From a virus: 62,467 nt of DNA. Every line of letters starts with the position of its first letter. The first letter of the stretch is position 1. The stretch lies in IMG/VR virus record IMGVR_UViG_3300045115_000277, positions 1 through 62,467 of that record. The stretch is one strand, 5' to 3'. The translations under genes were made by a program, and so were the position numbers. Below, piece after piece: positions 50,896-59,994 of this stretch. The notes beneath the pieces are model-generated. The model had not been told where the DNA came from. It saw only the letters and a list, made by a program, of their open reading frames with translations, and ran no database searches.

Positions 50896-52335
50896 TTAGA
50901 AGACGGCGCCACCTAGCCGTCCTGGGCTAGACCTTGTCCCCAATCGATCTGCAATGACCATTCCCGCAAATAAGAAAACTAATGCCACATTGTCTTCAAT
51001 AGACAGAACGCTGAAACCAACGCCCATACCCACCAAGAAGGCAGCGATAGCACTATTAATCGCTCGTACATATGCGTTGGCGCCTTCGAGCGCATTTCTT
51101 ACCGCCATCATGATCAACGCTGACATGAAAGCAACCCAAAGAACCAATCCTACATATCCACCATGAATTAATATAGATAGGTACAGACTATCGATGGTAG
51201 CCATCCCAGTGGGCCCAGTCACGCCGGCTAGAAATTGAGCAGTCCCATCACCATGGCCCATCCAAGGTGACTCTGAGGCACGCGTTAAGGCATCCGAAAC
51301 CATAATCTCGCGTATCCGTGCACTGCTGAGGTTATCAGCGGTTCCGCCGACAACCTGAGTCAACGCATCGCCCAAATAAAACGCGTATAAGCTAACGACC
51401 GACGCTATCGCCAAAGAAAGCGTTAGTATAAGCCATCGGTACTTAAACCAATTCAACGTCATCAAGAGCACGAAAAACAAATTAGCGACAATAAACACCA
51501 GAAGACCGGATCGAGATGTCGATACAAAAACGCAGTACATACAACCAAATACGGCGATCATGGAGGCATATCTCCAACCTGCTTTTTCGTTGATTGCGAG
51601 CGCCGCGCATAGGGGAACTAAAGCTCCCGCAAACTGCCCTAGCACCAAGGGCTGGGTCATCAGTGATTGAGCTCTTAGAGATCCATCCCTGTAGAAATTG
51701 TTCATGAACGATTCAGCCAATATTCCGCCGGCGGCATATCTGTTCAAGCCGCTCAGCATCATAAGGCGCATATTATAAAGAATTTCTATGAAAGCCCCAA
51801 CGGAAATCAAGATAACACAAATAATTATTGCGCGAAGTGCATGTCTATATATGTTTCTATCCAGAAGATAGACGGTAGAGCTCAGAAATATCAGTGCAAT
51901 CGGCACATAAACTCGGAAATATTCGACTATAGGAATGCTGGAAGACACCGGCTTGCCAAAAAATGAAGACAAGAATCTCCAAAACGAATAAGCTCCGAGC
52001 AACAAAAAAATGAACTTAGAACGATTAAATGCATATAAAAATGGATTCCAAACTCTTTTTACTACAAAAGCATAAAATATACCTGCCGCAAAAAATAATG
52101 TGGAATAAATGACGAACGGGCTTATGCCCGGCAATCCAGGAACTGATAGGTAAAAGTATCTTGGCCACAGTAACGTAATCACGATGAGCGCCAGAAAGGA
52201 TAGAGCGGCACCTCTGCCTAAGCTATAACTCCCCAAACCTGATGATCCTTGAGCCGAAGCCATGGCCACCAACAAGCGTTCTCGCCGTGACGTCGCGCTG
52301 TCAGGCACGTCGTCCATCAATTTACCATCCGCCAT
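50896..52335 (-). CDS. O-antigen ligase/polymerase-like membrane protein
   Basis: 479 residues from ATG 52335 (AGGA ribosome site; TTG 52371 possible). About twelve hydrophobic helices and a large periplasmic loop with SARIREIMVSDALTRASESP and WMGHGDGTAQFLAGVTGPTG, then HGGYVGLVLWVAFM, the Wzy_C/WaaL pattern. It would ligate or polymerise undecaprenol-linked polysaccharide at the periplasmic face. The base composition is clearly less GC-rich than the phage genes around it, indicating recent transfer. Together with the next genes it forms a surface-modification cargo. Confidence 0.75.
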   Translation of the reverse strand: MADGKLMDDVPDSATSRRERLLVAMASAQGSSGLGSYSLGRGAALSFLALIVITLLWPRYFYLSVPGLPGISPFVIYSTLFFAAGIFYAFVVKRVWNPFLYAFNRSKFIFLLLGAYSFWRFLSSFFGKPVSSSIPIVEYFRVYVPIALIFLSSTVYLLDRNIYRHALRAIIICVILISVGAFIEILYNMRLMMLSGLNRYAAGGILAESFMNNFYRDGSLRAQSLMTQPLVLGQFAGALVPLCAALAINEKAGWRYASMIAVFGCMYCVFVSTSRSGLLVFIVANLFFVLLMTLNWFKYRWLILTLSLAIASVVSLYAFYLGDALTQVVGGTADNLSSARIREIMVSDALTRASESPWMGHGDGTAQFLAGVTGPTGMATIDSLYLSILIHGGYVGLVLWVAFMSALIMMAVRNALEGANAYVRAINSAIAAFLVGMGVGFSVLSIEDNVALVFLFAGMVIADRLGTRSSPGRLGGAVF

Positions 52336-52605
52336 TGTCCTGAGACCTGCCCCTTGCAGTAGATCACGCAATCAGCCTTTGAAGCGCGAGCTGCGTTGAT
52401 GCAAGACAGATTTCAGAGCGTCCGGGCTGGTGCTATCGTGTTATGACCGCGCTTTATGTTGCACCGGCGGGTGCCATTGTCTATCAGGCGCAGGCCCAAC
52501 CCAGCCCATCAGGACAGTCTGAATGCGTGCATTGCGTACCGCGATGAAATATGCCGTCTACGGTCATGCCCGACCTCATCAGCCACGCTGGATCAGGTAA
52601 CATCA
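52336..52605. other. divergent intergenic region of the cargo
   Basis: 270 bases between the ligase-like and Wzy-like genes. It should hold divergent promoters for both, but I see no clear -35/-10 pair or operator dyad. Open readings through it (from 52456 on the plus strand) are poor in composition and are left out. Confidence 0.4.
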
Positions 52606-54072
52606 ATGGCGATACGGAATGTGAGTTATCCGCGCACGATGCCAATGCAATCGCGATTGGGCATCTCTCCGTTGGTAGTGCCTGCCGCCCTAGCCACGAT
52701 CATTGTGAGTATTGCCCTTCTTGGGCTGGCGAATTCCGCTCCGGATCCGCTAGAATTGAACGCATCTCAACTAGTGCTGGCTGCCACATTTATTGTGACC
52801 ATGGTGGCATTAATCCTGACCTCACTCTCAATCAGGATGCAGGTCTGCTTCCAGATTTTGTATATATACCTCTGCATATATCTTATCCTTCCAGGATTTA
52901 ATCACGTTTCATTGAATGACTATCCGTTTTATCGGATGGCATATCGCGATGACGTCCAGCTGGAATCTTCCCTCATTGTAGCGGTTTTTTGCGCAGTGTT
53001 CGTGCTTATCCAGTGTTACTTTTTGATTTTTCCAAAGCCTCAGCTTAATGAACGAAATACTGAGTATCAACTTCAGAGCCGTGGCTGGTTTGTTTTTTTA
53101 TACTGGGTTTTGACATGCGCGGCTGCGGGGCTATTTCTAGTCGTTGTGGGGCCGAATTATGCGTTTGGCGCGCGCTTAAACAACGTCTTAGAACTCGATG
53201 CCGCGTCAGCAACGATGATAACAGTGCTGCCGCGAGCGATCGGGTCTGTGGGTTTAGGTCTCGCATTCGCTCATGCGCGAATGCGCGGATCCCGCGTGGG
53301 CATTGTGACCGTTCTCGCATTTCTTTTACCAACGGCAGTGCTGCTGTTTCCGCCGGCAATAGCCCGGGGCACACTATTCGGCACAATCCTCCTATGCTGT
53401 TTTGCAACGATAGATTTTTCGAAGATTTCTAATCGATTAAACCTAACTCTGCTTTTCCTTTTCGGTGCTGTTGTGGCTATGCCAGTTACCGACATGCTGA
53501 CGAGGGGCGGCCGAAACCTGTCTGATCTTCAGTCATCTGAGGTCATGAATCGTTATTTCAAATCCGGCGATTTCGATGGGCTTCAATCCATAAACAATGC
53601 GGTTCTGTTGGTCGAATCATCAGGTCTGCAGGGCGGCAAGCAGCTTTTAAGTTCGATTTTGTTTTTTCTCCCTCGGACGGCTTGGCCAACTAAAGCCGAA
53701 CCGACCGGCATCGTCGCTGCTAGGGCTGCAGGCTACAAGTTCCTGAATATTTCACAGCCCATCCCGGGCGAATTTTTCGTGGATTTCGGCTTGACCGGAA
53801 TGGCTCTCTGCGCCGCGATACTCGCCTTTCTCATGTTGCGGCTGGACAGGTGGATAGATAAAACTTGGAACAGCGTCCCCGCAAGCAGGCTCATTGCGGG
53901 CGCGTTTGTCGCCTACAGTTTGATGATATTTCGAGGGTCTTTGGGTGCAGTCATTGGGCCGGTGCTCTTGGCGGGTGCTTTATGCCTTCTAATCAAGTTT
54001 TTCGGGTACAGACGAGAGATTTCTCGTGAAAACGATCATGAGGTTGTGCCCAATGACGCAGCTTCACGATGA
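52606..54072 (+). CDS. Wzy-like O-antigen polymerase
   Basis: 488 residues from ATG 52606 (AGGT ribosome site). Ten or more hydrophobic helices; the conserved block with FFLPRTAWPTKAEPTGIVAA and PIPGEFFVDFGLTGMALCAA is the pattern seen near the C-terminal periplasmic loop of Wzy/EpsG-like repeat-unit polymerases. It would polymerise exported repeat units into a long chain. AT-richer than the phage core. A phage-encoded polymerase of this kind typically changes the host linkage or chain type, blocking further adsorption. Confidence 0.75.
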   Translation: MAIRNVSYPRTMPMQSRLGISPLVVPAALATIIVSIALLGLANSAPDPLELNASQLVLAATFIVTMVALILTSLSIRMQVCFQILYIYLCIYLILPGFNHVSLNDYPFYRMAYRDDVQLESSLIVAVFCAVFVLIQCYFLIFPKPQLNERNTEYQLQSRGWFVFLYWVLTCAAAGLFLVVVGPNYAFGARLNNVLELDAASATMITVLPRAIGSVGLGLAFAHARMRGSRVGIVTVLAFLLPTAVLLFPPAIARGTLFGTILLCCFATIDFSKISNRLNLTLLFLFGAVVAMPVTDMLTRGGRNLSDLQSSEVMNRYFKSGDFDGLQSINNAVLLVESSGLQGGKQLLSSILFFLPRTAWPTKAEPTGIVAARAAGYKFLNISQPIPGEFFVDFGLTGMALCAAILAFLMLRLDRWIDKTWNSVPASRLIAGAFVAYSLMIFRGSLGAVIGPVLLAGALCLLIKFFGYRREISRENDHEVVPNDAASR

Positions 54073-54502
54073 TCCTACACCTGGACGATTTGATGGAGCA
54101 TTGGCATGGTTCGCAAAGCTAATGACCCCTCCTATATTGGGATTGGCAGTAACTGCTGTTTTTTTATCGCTCATGATTCTGACCCAACCGGATTGGGACA
54201 CGGGGCCAGGAAAATACTTGTTGAGCAACTATGAGGTAGAAAGAGCCGTAAGGTCGCGGTTGTCTGACCCTCCATATCTGACTTTTAAACACCTAAATAA
54301 GGGCTGCGGAATAGCTGTGCTTAGAAGGAGTTCTTTGCGTCAGATTACACGGATTAACTTCATCGTTGGTAACAACAAAAAAGTCGCATTTGCTTCAGAT
54401 GCTCCGTCTGAATTTGGCAAGCTATGGAGCCGATTTTGTTTCCAAAGTTCTGGTGAAGATCTCGATCGCTCCGCCCTGTATGGAAAAGATCGCCGTGAAT
54501 AA
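54053..54502 (+). CDS. hypothetical one-helix membrane protein
   Basis: 149 residues from ATG 54053, overlapping the Wzy-like end. One hydrophobic helix (PPILGLAVTAVFLSLMIL) anchors a soluble periplasmic-looking part with KHLNKGCGIAVLRRSSLRQI and two Cys. No family recognised. Its end overlaps the start of the GH71 gene, indicating one operon with the polymerase. Confidence 0.55.
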   Translation: MTQLHDDPTPGRFDGALAWFAKLMTPPILGLAVTAVFLSLMILTQPDWDTGPGKYLLSNYEVERAVRSRLSDPPYLTFKHLNKGCGIAVLRRSSLRQITRINFIVGNNKKVAFASDAPSEFGKLWSRFCFQSSGEDLDRSALYGKDRRE

Positions 54503-55919
54503 GACTTTGTCTGGTTTGGCTTTAGTTGGCACGGCGCTATCCATGTGCCTGCTGATCCCCCATTCGATCTCGAAAGACCTTAGCTCATTCCGGGTCCATA
54601 GTTTGACCTCCCAGAACCCTGGCCAGAAATTTGTGATAGCGCATTACTTTCCGCTATTCGAAGTGTCCATTGCGCCACAAACTGAGCATGGTGACTACTA
54701 TGAACAGAACTTTTTAAGCCCTCACGGTGAAAATGATAAATTTCTAACGGGAAGAGGCTTCGTAAGGGAAAGGCCCTTGCTACCGCGCGGCGGCATACAA
54801 TCTCGGCAGCAGGCGTTCGACTTAGACATCGCGCGAGCCGCAGAGATTGGTATTGACGCTTTCGGCATCGATCTTTTCGAGCCGGGAAGTCGATCATGGG
54901 AAGTTGCGGAGGAGCTTCTAAGCGCGGCCGCTCGATCCCGTAAGAAAATTCGAATTGTGCCAGAACCCGACATGACGGTTCTGAAGGCCACATCACCTCA
55001 GAAGCTGGCTAAAGCAATTGAGGTCCTTATATCTGATAACGCCACATTTATGTTATCCGACGGCCGAAAACTAGTAATGCCGTTTGCCTCTGAGCACGTT
55101 AGTCCAGGATACTGGAAAGAATTCACCAAGGTACTAGCGCAGGACGGGTACGATATTGCTCTTGCTCATGACTTTATCGACCCCAATAATATGGCTTCTT
55201 ATGCTCGAGAATCTTGGGCCGCGACCCGCTGGGGAACTCGTGACTTAAGTAGCGGAGACGTTCAGAATGATTTCCACGCGCGGGCCCAACGGGCTGGCTA
55301 CGAGCGTTGGATCGCCACCGTCGCGCCGCAAGATATGCGTCCTAAGGATCTTATAATGGCAGAATCGGAGGGCACCGGCTCTCTTCGATCTGCATTCGAC
55401 GCTGCTCAACAAGGAAACGCAATTGGCGTCCACATTGCCACATGGAACGACTACAGCGAGGGCACTGAAATTGCGCCGTCCTCGGCCGCGTTGCACTCGT
55501 GGTATGATCTCGTCCAGTGGTATATCGCCAAGTTCAAAAAGGGAAAGAATCCAACCATACGAAAAGATTCAGTAATTGCGCATTACCGCCGCCAGATTTT
55601 TGTAGCGACGGAGACCAAGTACGGGAGTTCTTGGCAAAATAAGGGCACAACCCCAGTTCAAAATATTGTGGATGTCGCTGCATTCTTAACAAGAAAAGCA
55701 ACTATAAGAATCAGGGTCGGGAATGTAGAAATGAGCCGCGTTCTTACAGCAGGTGCTAGTCGTATCGTTGTTCCAGCTCGTCCAGGGAAGGTGGCGGTAT
55801 CAGTCGTCCGTTCAGGACGCGTGATCCTGAGATGCACAGGCGCTGAAGAGATCGTGCCAAAGCCTGCGCGACACGATCCCCTTTATATCGGCTTTTCGTC
55901 CTCTCGGGACTGCTCGTGA
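54480..55919 (+). CDS. GH71-type glucanase-like protein
   Basis: 479 residues from ATG 54480. An N-terminal hydrophobic segment (SGLALVGTALSMCLLIPHSI) acts as signal or anchor. The catalytic-looking part shows HYFP at 55-58, GIDAFGIDLFEP around 124-135, PEPDMTVLK near 161 and TWNDYSEGTEIAP around 321-333, characteristic of GH71 endo-1,3-alpha-glucanases. It may trim or edit the polymer produced by the neighbouring polymerase, or degrade a host polysaccharide. Last gene of the plus-strand cargo; converges with PRTRC. Confidence 0.75.
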   Translation: MEKIAVNKTLSGLALVGTALSMCLLIPHSISKDLSSFRVHSLTSQNPGQKFVIAHYFPLFEVSIAPQTEHGDYYEQNFLSPHGENDKFLTGRGFVRERPLLPRGGIQSRQQAFDLDIARAAEIGIDAFGIDLFEPGSRSWEVAEELLSAAARSRKKIRIVPEPDMTVLKATSPQKLAKAIEVLISDNATFMLSDGRKLVMPFASEHVSPGYWKEFTKVLAQDGYDIALAHDFIDPNNMASYARESWAATRWGTRDLSSGDVQNDFHARAQRAGYERWIATVAPQDMRPKDLIMAESEGTGSLRSAFDAAQQGNAIGVHIATWNDYSEGTEIAPSSAALHSWYDLVQWYIAKFKKGKNPTIRKDSVIAHYRRQIFVATETKYGSSWQNKGTTPVQNIVDVAAFLTRKATIRIRVGNVEMSRVLTAGASRIVVPARPGKVAVSVVRSGRVILRCTGAEEIVPKPARHDPLYIGFSSSRDCS

Positions 55920-55946
55920 CCCCGGGGCACGCCGTCTGGACGCATT

Positions 55947-56711
55947 TTAAGGCAGCGACAGTCGGATCGCCGTCGCCTGCCCCGTCGCCAGATTGATGAA
56001 GCCGCCGGCGTGGCCGATGGAGCCGCGCCCCAGCAGGTCGAACATCAGCGCCAGCGCGTGGCTGGACATGACGCGGTTGATGAACAGCGATTGCCGCTCC
56101 AGCGCCTCCGCGACCGAGCAGCTGGGCGCGTCATCCTCGGCCATGCTTTCGTCCGCAAGCTCGGGGAAATATTCGAGCACGGTCGGCAGTCGCATATGCG
56201 CATCGTTCTGGAACACGGAGCGCCGCGACGTGCCGATGATGAACTGGCCGTCCGTCGCGCGGTTGCCGAGGTCGAGCCAATAGAATGGCGGCACATGCCC
56301 CTCATCCGCGAAAGCAGCGCCGATCGCGCGCCGCGCCTTCGCCGTGTCGACGCAGGTGATGATGATGTCCTGCCCGTTCAATTCGAACGCTTCGGGCGCG
56401 CGGCCATGGACCGCAGTCCAGGCTAGACCGTGCGCCAGGTTGACGCGCTCGGTCAACGTGATCGCCTTCGAGTTGCCGAGGTCGCAGCGATAGAAGGGCT
56501 GGCGGCCAAGGTTCGCCTCGCTCACCACGTCGTCATCGATGACGGTGACATGCAGGGACCGGGACGAAATCGCGGCGAGCGCTGTGTCGAGCGACGCCAG
56601 CCCCATCAGCATCTGCGCGCCGTTGCCGCCGCATCCCACGAGGGCGACCTTGATCGCGCGATTATCAAAGCCGGCCGGGAGATAGTGCCGAAGAGGTGTG
56701 TCAGGCTGCAT
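55947..56711 (-). CDS. PRTRC ThiF-family (E1-like) protein
   Basis: 254 residues. Nucleotide-binding Rossmann part: VALVGCGGNGAQM (GCGGNG at 26-31), VIDDDVVSEANLGRQPFYRC with the Arg70/Gln71 pair, then K82 and D122, all as in E1/ThiF adenylating enzymes. Cys198 in DDAPSCSVAEAL is in the place of the catalytic thiol of E1-like proteins. It should adenylate the C-terminal Gly of a ubiquitin-like partner, the obvious candidate being PRTRC C (59327-59533). Last gene of the PRTRC operon and overlapping PRTRC A by 11 bases. Confidence 0.9.
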   Translation of the reverse strand: MQPDTPLRHYLPAGFDNRAIKVALVGCGGNGAQMLMGLASLDTALAAISSRSLHVTVIDDDVVSEANLGRQPFYRCDLGNSKAITLTERVNLAHGLAWTAVHGRAPEAFELNGQDIIITCVDTAKARRAIGAAFADEGHVPPFYWLDLGNRATDGQFIIGTSRRSVFQNDAHMRLPTVLEYFPELADESMAEDDAPSCSVAEALERQSLFINRVMSSHALALMFDLLGRGSIGHAGGFINLATGQATAIRLSLP

Positions 56712-57357
56712 GATGGCCTCCTGCAAAGGGGATGCGGGGAAGTGGCAGGAACATGCCGGCCGCGCAGATGCGAGCGACGGCGTCCGGCGTTGGCCGATCG
56801 AGCCTGCCAAACACGACGGAGATCTTGGTCGAGTGCGCGTCGTCCTCGTTGTCCGGCGTGCTGAAAAAGGCACCGCCCCTGCCATGGCTGTGGATGTCGC
56901 ACACGACGTGCCAGCCGGGATCGCTGGCTGGCGTTCGATAGACGAGGCGCGACGGTGTTGCCTCATCGATGACAGGAAACACCAGGTCGAAGTCGCCGCT
57001 ATGCTCGTTCCACAGCACGAACGCTGCCGCCTCATCTGGCAGGGCCGCGCGTAGGTGGGCGAGGATGCGGTGATAGTGCTCGGCCGGGATCAGACCGCAC
57101 ACCAGATTGGCGCGCTGATCGCCGATGCTGCCATAAGGCAGGTAGATGTCGGGTCGAGGATGAAGGGGCACATCCAGTTCCAGCCAAGGCCGACGCAGGA
57201 TCAGCATCACGCCATCGCTGCCAACCGCCAAGCCATGCCCCGACCGGCTGGCGCGCAGCGCATCGATGGCGGGCGACGCGCCGGTCGGCGGCACGGGATA
57301 GCAAGGCACTGCGGCGAGGACGGCAAGTGCTGTGGGATCATCGGCGAGGATGCTCAT
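56701..57357 (-). CDS. PRTRC protein A, JAMM metalloprotease
   Basis: 218 residues. The C-terminal half contains the full JAB/MPN metalloprotease signature H-x-H-x7-S-x2-D in DIHSHGRGGAFFSTPDNED (His156, His158, Ser166, Asp169). The enzymes cut isopeptide or C-terminal peptide bonds of ubiquitin-like proteins. In PRTRC it probably removes or matures the Ubl-like C protein. ATG 57357 overlaps the PRTRC B stop (ATGA). Confidence 0.9.
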   Translation of the reverse strand: MSILADDPTALAVLAAVPCYPVPPTGASPAIDALRASRSGHGLAVGSDGVMLILRRPWLELDVPLHPRPDIYLPYGSIGDQRANLVCGLIPAEHYHRILAHLRAALPDEAAAFVLWNEHSGDFDLVFPVIDEATPSRLVYRTPASDPGWHVVCDIHSHGRGGAFFSTPDNEDDAHSTKISVVFGRLDRPTPDAVARICAAGMFLPLPRIPFAGGHHAA

Positions 57358-58148
57358 GCGCGCTTGCCCCCGATGATCTGGCCCAGCGTGATCGGCGCGG
57401 CTTCCTTCGGGTGCTGCTGGCCTCGGTTGAACGGCTGGAGCCGATGTGCGGGAAAACGCTTCGCCTTTCCCGCCGCCAGACCGTCCCAAAGGCGGACGAG
57501 ACCGCCCTTTCCTTTCAGGCTGTGTTCCTGGCCCGGGTTGGGGTGGGTCGACCAGCTATCGAACACCGCGCCCTCATATTCGGGGATCGCTGCGACATTG
57601 ATCGTCTTGGGCTTGGGGATGTTGCCCCAGCACAGTGTCCCATTGGCGAAGACGTTGAGGATCGGCGAGCACAGCAGCGCCGTTTCGGCCGTGGGCCGCT
57701 CGTTCTTCGCCAGCGCATAGACGCCGAGCGTGCGCCGCGTGGTGACCAGCACATGCGCGGGATAGGGCACGCGCACCGACGTCCGCTCTGCCAGCGCCTT
57801 CAAGCCCTCCGGCGGCCGGGAGATGGCAAAGTAGGCGGTTCGGCTATGCTCAGGCACCCACCATGCGAGCATGTCGGGATGCGCCACCAGCACGTTTGCC
57901 GGCAGGATTTCCGGCGCGGCCGCCTTGCCCAGTGCTTCGGTCCATTGGCGCAGATGTGCGCGCGTGAGCGGCGTGCCGGCGCCGATCAGCGGCTTGCCAT
58001 CCAGCTGCTCGACATCGTGCATACTGGCGAACGACGCCTGCTCGCCGTAGCGAATGCCTTTCGTCCGGTAGAGGAGGATGGCGTTGCTGAGGGCGAGACC
58101 GCCCTGCGTCGCCTCGAACACAGTCGAATGGGCCATGGTCTTGCTCAC
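57354..58148 (-). CDS. PRTRC protein B
   Basis: 264 residues from GTG 58148 (Met at 58136 is possible). Conserved blocks: HLRQWTEALGKAAAPEILPA, PDMLAWWVPEHSRTAYFAIS, LLCSPILNVFANGTLCWGNI, which include two Cys near 174 and 187. PRTRC B is of unknown biochemical function. The Cys in GTLCWGN is a candidate thioester-accepting residue if B is E2-like, which is speculation. Overlaps both neighbours by four bases. Confidence 0.85.
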   Translation of the reverse strand: MSKTMAHSTVFEATQGGLALSNAILLYRTKGIRYGEQASFASMHDVEQLDGKPLIGAGTPLTRAHLRQWTEALGKAAAPEILPANVLVAHPDMLAWWVPEHSRTAYFAISRPPEGLKALAERTSVRVPYPAHVLVTTRRTLGVYALAKNERPTAETALLCSPILNVFANGTLCWGNIPKPKTINVAAIPEYEGAVFDSWSTHPNPGQEHSLKGKGGLVRLWDGLAAGKAKRFPAHRLQPFNRGQQHPKEAAPITLGQIIGGKRA

Positions 58149-59257
58149 GATTTGGAGGGAAAAAGGTCGATCAGCGCCTGGGCGGCGATCAGCATGTCGA
58201 CGCCGGCGCGCAACGAGGCGAACCAGTCATCGATGAGGCCGGGATTGATTAGCGGGCAGATGCCCGCCGTGTCGTGAAACGACGTCTGCATCGCGTGCTC
58301 GCACACGTAATCGAGCTCGCGCTGGAAATGGTCAAAGGGCACGAGCGTGAGCGGCGGGGTATGCGAGGATTCCTCGTAGGCGAACACATAGTTGTGGCAG
58401 AGATCGGAGTCGTAATTCCACGCGCTGCCGGGGCTATCCAGGCTCCGCACGGCATCGGCGGCCTTGCGGACGCGGCGGATGGCGTCGGCAAGTTCGTCCG
58501 GCAGGTGCTTGAGGGGACTGGCGTTCTCCGCGAGCATCCATTCCGGCCGTCGATCGCGCATCATCGACGGCAAGCTGTATTCGGTTTCGAGGTCTTCGGC
58601 CGTCGCGCCGTGCCAGTCCATAAGCGCCTGCCGCGCGCCTTCGTCAGTGGTTTCCCCGTCCCAGTACATCGATGACATGTCCTCGAAGAGCTCCTCAAAT
58701 CCGAAGATTGGCAGCACCGCCGGCAGCGCCCCGCACAGCTCCTTGTAGGCCGCCGCCTGCCAGCCGACCGGCGCGACCGGCCCGAACAGCGTGTTTGACA
58801 GGACATTGCTCTTCTCGATCCATCCAAGGTCGATCTGGCCAATGCTGTCGCAGATGATGACGATAGCCGGGTCGAGCCCGCCTTCGCAGATCATCACGGC
58901 CACGCGCAGATTGGCGATGTCGACCGGCCGGAGGATTTCCAGCACGGCGGCGTCGAACAGCTGCTCGATCCGCTGCCGCGCCTCGTATCGGCTGTAGAGC
59001 CGGTCCGCCTTTTCCCGCCCGGCCGCCCAGCGCCCGATGATCCGGTGGTGCGCCGCCAGCGGCGTGTCGAACAGGACCGGCACATCGGGGTGGAGCCCGA
59101 CCGTGCGGCCGGCCAGGTCAGCCGAGGGGAGCCAGGCGCAGGCCGGGAGGCGGCTGGAGCGGTTCCGAGCGGCCGTCCGGGAAAGTGACAACGCGCGCGT
59201 GGAAGGGGGCAAGACCGGGGGCACAGAGCGGCTCGGAATTTGCGGGAGTGTCATCAT
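58145..59257 (-). CDS. PRTRC protein F
   Basis: About 370 residues if the first ATG (59257) is used. Conserved region from AGRTVGLHPDVPVLFDTPLA through GFEELFEDMSSMYWDG and WHGATAEDLETEYSLPSMMR, matching PRTRC F proteins; it ends ALIDLFPSKS. The first 50 residues look non-coding and overlap an open frame with better codon use (59118-59324). The true N-terminus may therefore lie in that frame and need a +1 shift, or begin at an internal GTG near 59081. Function unknown. Confidence 0.75.
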   Translation of the reverse strand: MMTLPQIPSRSVPPVLPPSTRALSLSRTAARNRSSRLPACAWLPSADLAGRTVGLHPDVPVLFDTPLAAHHRIIGRWAAGREKADRLYSRYEARQRIEQLFDAAVLEILRPVDIANLRVAVMICEGGLDPAIVIICDSIGQIDLGWIEKSNVLSNTLFGPVAPVGWQAAAYKELCGALPAVLPIFGFEELFEDMSSMYWDGETTDEGARQALMDWHGATAEDLETEYSLPSMMRDRRPEWMLAENASPLKHLPDELADAIRRVRKAADAVRSLDSPGSAWNYDSDLCHNYVFAYEESSHTPPLTLVPFDHFQRELDYVCEHAMQTSFHDTAGICPLINPGLIDDWFASLRAGVDMLIAAQALIDLFPSKS

Positions 59258-59324
59258 CTTCGTCGATCCATTCGAGGAGCGTCTTACGGGCGACCGGCGG
59301 GATGGCGGCTTTCGTGCCAGCCAC
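59118..59324 (-). CDS. possible true N-terminus of PRTRC F (frame-shifted)
   Basis: GTG 59324 comes two bases after the PRTRC C stop and reads 68 residues: VARKTLLEWIDEDDDTPANS and FHARVVTFPDGRSEPLQPPP, with GC-ending codons typical of this genome. It stops inside the F gene, 140 bases after the annotated F start. A +1 shift before 59118 would join it smoothly to DLAGRTVGL of F. It may alternatively be an independent small gene. Confidence 0.5.
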   Translation of the reverse strand: MAGTKAAIPPVARKTLLEWIDEDDDTPANSEPLCAPGLAPFHARVVTFPDGRSEPLQPPPGLRLAPLG

Positions 59325-59326
59325 GA

Positions 59327-59533
59327 TCAGCCCTTGGTGCCGACGGCGCGCCGGTACTCGGTTACGTGGACGTTGTTCGTCACGCCTGCGTCGAACATCT
59401 CGGCGTTGAGGATCGCCGGGTACAGGGTGGCGTGATAGGCGCGCAGCGCCTGCGGATCGTCGGCGATGTGCGGCGGGACCGGAAGGTCGATCCCGTCATA
59501 GCGATAGGCGCGGGTCAGGTGGGTGATTTGCAT
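59327..59533 (-). CDS. PRTRC protein C, ubiquitin-like
   Basis: 68 residues from ATG 59533 behind GGAGG. The sequence QITHLTRAYRYDGIDLPVPP to NVHVTEYRRAVGTKG follows PRTRC C; the compact beta-grasp-like length and a free C-terminal Gly (VGTKG) make it the ubiquitin-like partner for ThiF-family activation. It needs no trimming if it ends in Gly as encoded. Small size and high predicted expression (strong ribosome site) fit a protein modifier. Confidence 0.85.
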   Translation of the reverse strand: MQITHLTRAYRYDGIDLPVPPHIADDPQALRAYHATLYPAILNAEMFDAGVTNNVHVTEYRRAVGTKG

Positions 59534-59572
59534 GAGTGCCTCCCGGCGTAGGTGTTCAAAGAGGGGCTGGGA

Positions 59573-59989
59573 TCATTCCCAGAGGCTGACGGGCTCGCCC
59601 GGTGCGGGCTCTGTGGCCGGTGGCGCGGCGGGTTCGGGCGCTGGGGCGGCGGCCTTCTTGGCAGGCTCGGCCGGTTTCGCCTTCGGCTTGGCGGCCGTCT
59701 TCGCCGTCTCGGCCGCCGCCTGCTGCTCCGCGATCTGGTCGGCCAGCGACTTGCGAGCGACGATGAGCTGGCCCAGCGCGCCGTCCGCGCCCTTCGCCAG
59801 CTCCTCGTCAATCTCGACGGCGGTGGCGGTGATGGAAATCGGTCGGATTTCGCCCGCCTCCGCCTTGGCCTTGCTGCCCTCCGCCTTGCGCGGGATGATC
59901 GTGAGCGTGACGGTCTGGTCCGGTCCGGCCGCAAGGTCGAAGCCCAGAGAATAGCGCGAGAGCAGCGGCAATAGGTTGGTGATGAGCAT
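59573..59989 (-). CDS. PRTRC protein E
   Basis: 138 residues from ATG 59989. The first 85 residues follow the PRTRC E pattern (NLLPLLSRYSLGFDLAAGPD, TVTLTIIPRKAEG, IRPISITATAVEIDEELAKG), then an Ala/Pro/Lys-rich flexible tail. The role is unknown; it is probably a small binding partner of ParB or of C. Five bases downstream of the ParB gene. Confidence 0.85.
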   Translation of the reverse strand: MLITNLLPLLSRYSLGFDLAAGPDQTVTLTIIPRKAEGSKAKAEAGEIRPISITATAVEIDEELAKGADGALGQLIVARKSLADQIAEQQAAAETAKTAAKPKAKPAEPAKKAAAPAPEPAAPPATEPAPGEPVSLWE

Positions 59990-59994
59990 GGGCG

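Noticed and set aside
55919-55947. Possible bidirectional terminator between the GH71 and ThiF genes
   Set aside because: The 27-base gap holds only a short CCCCGGGG self-complementary core without loop or T run on the plus strand; not convincing.
59530-59545. GCATGAGTGCC near 59530 resembling the leader hairpin motif
   Set aside because: It is the reverse complement of the PRTRC C start (GGAGGCACTCATG) and lacks the 3' GGT and an upstream -10; coincidence.
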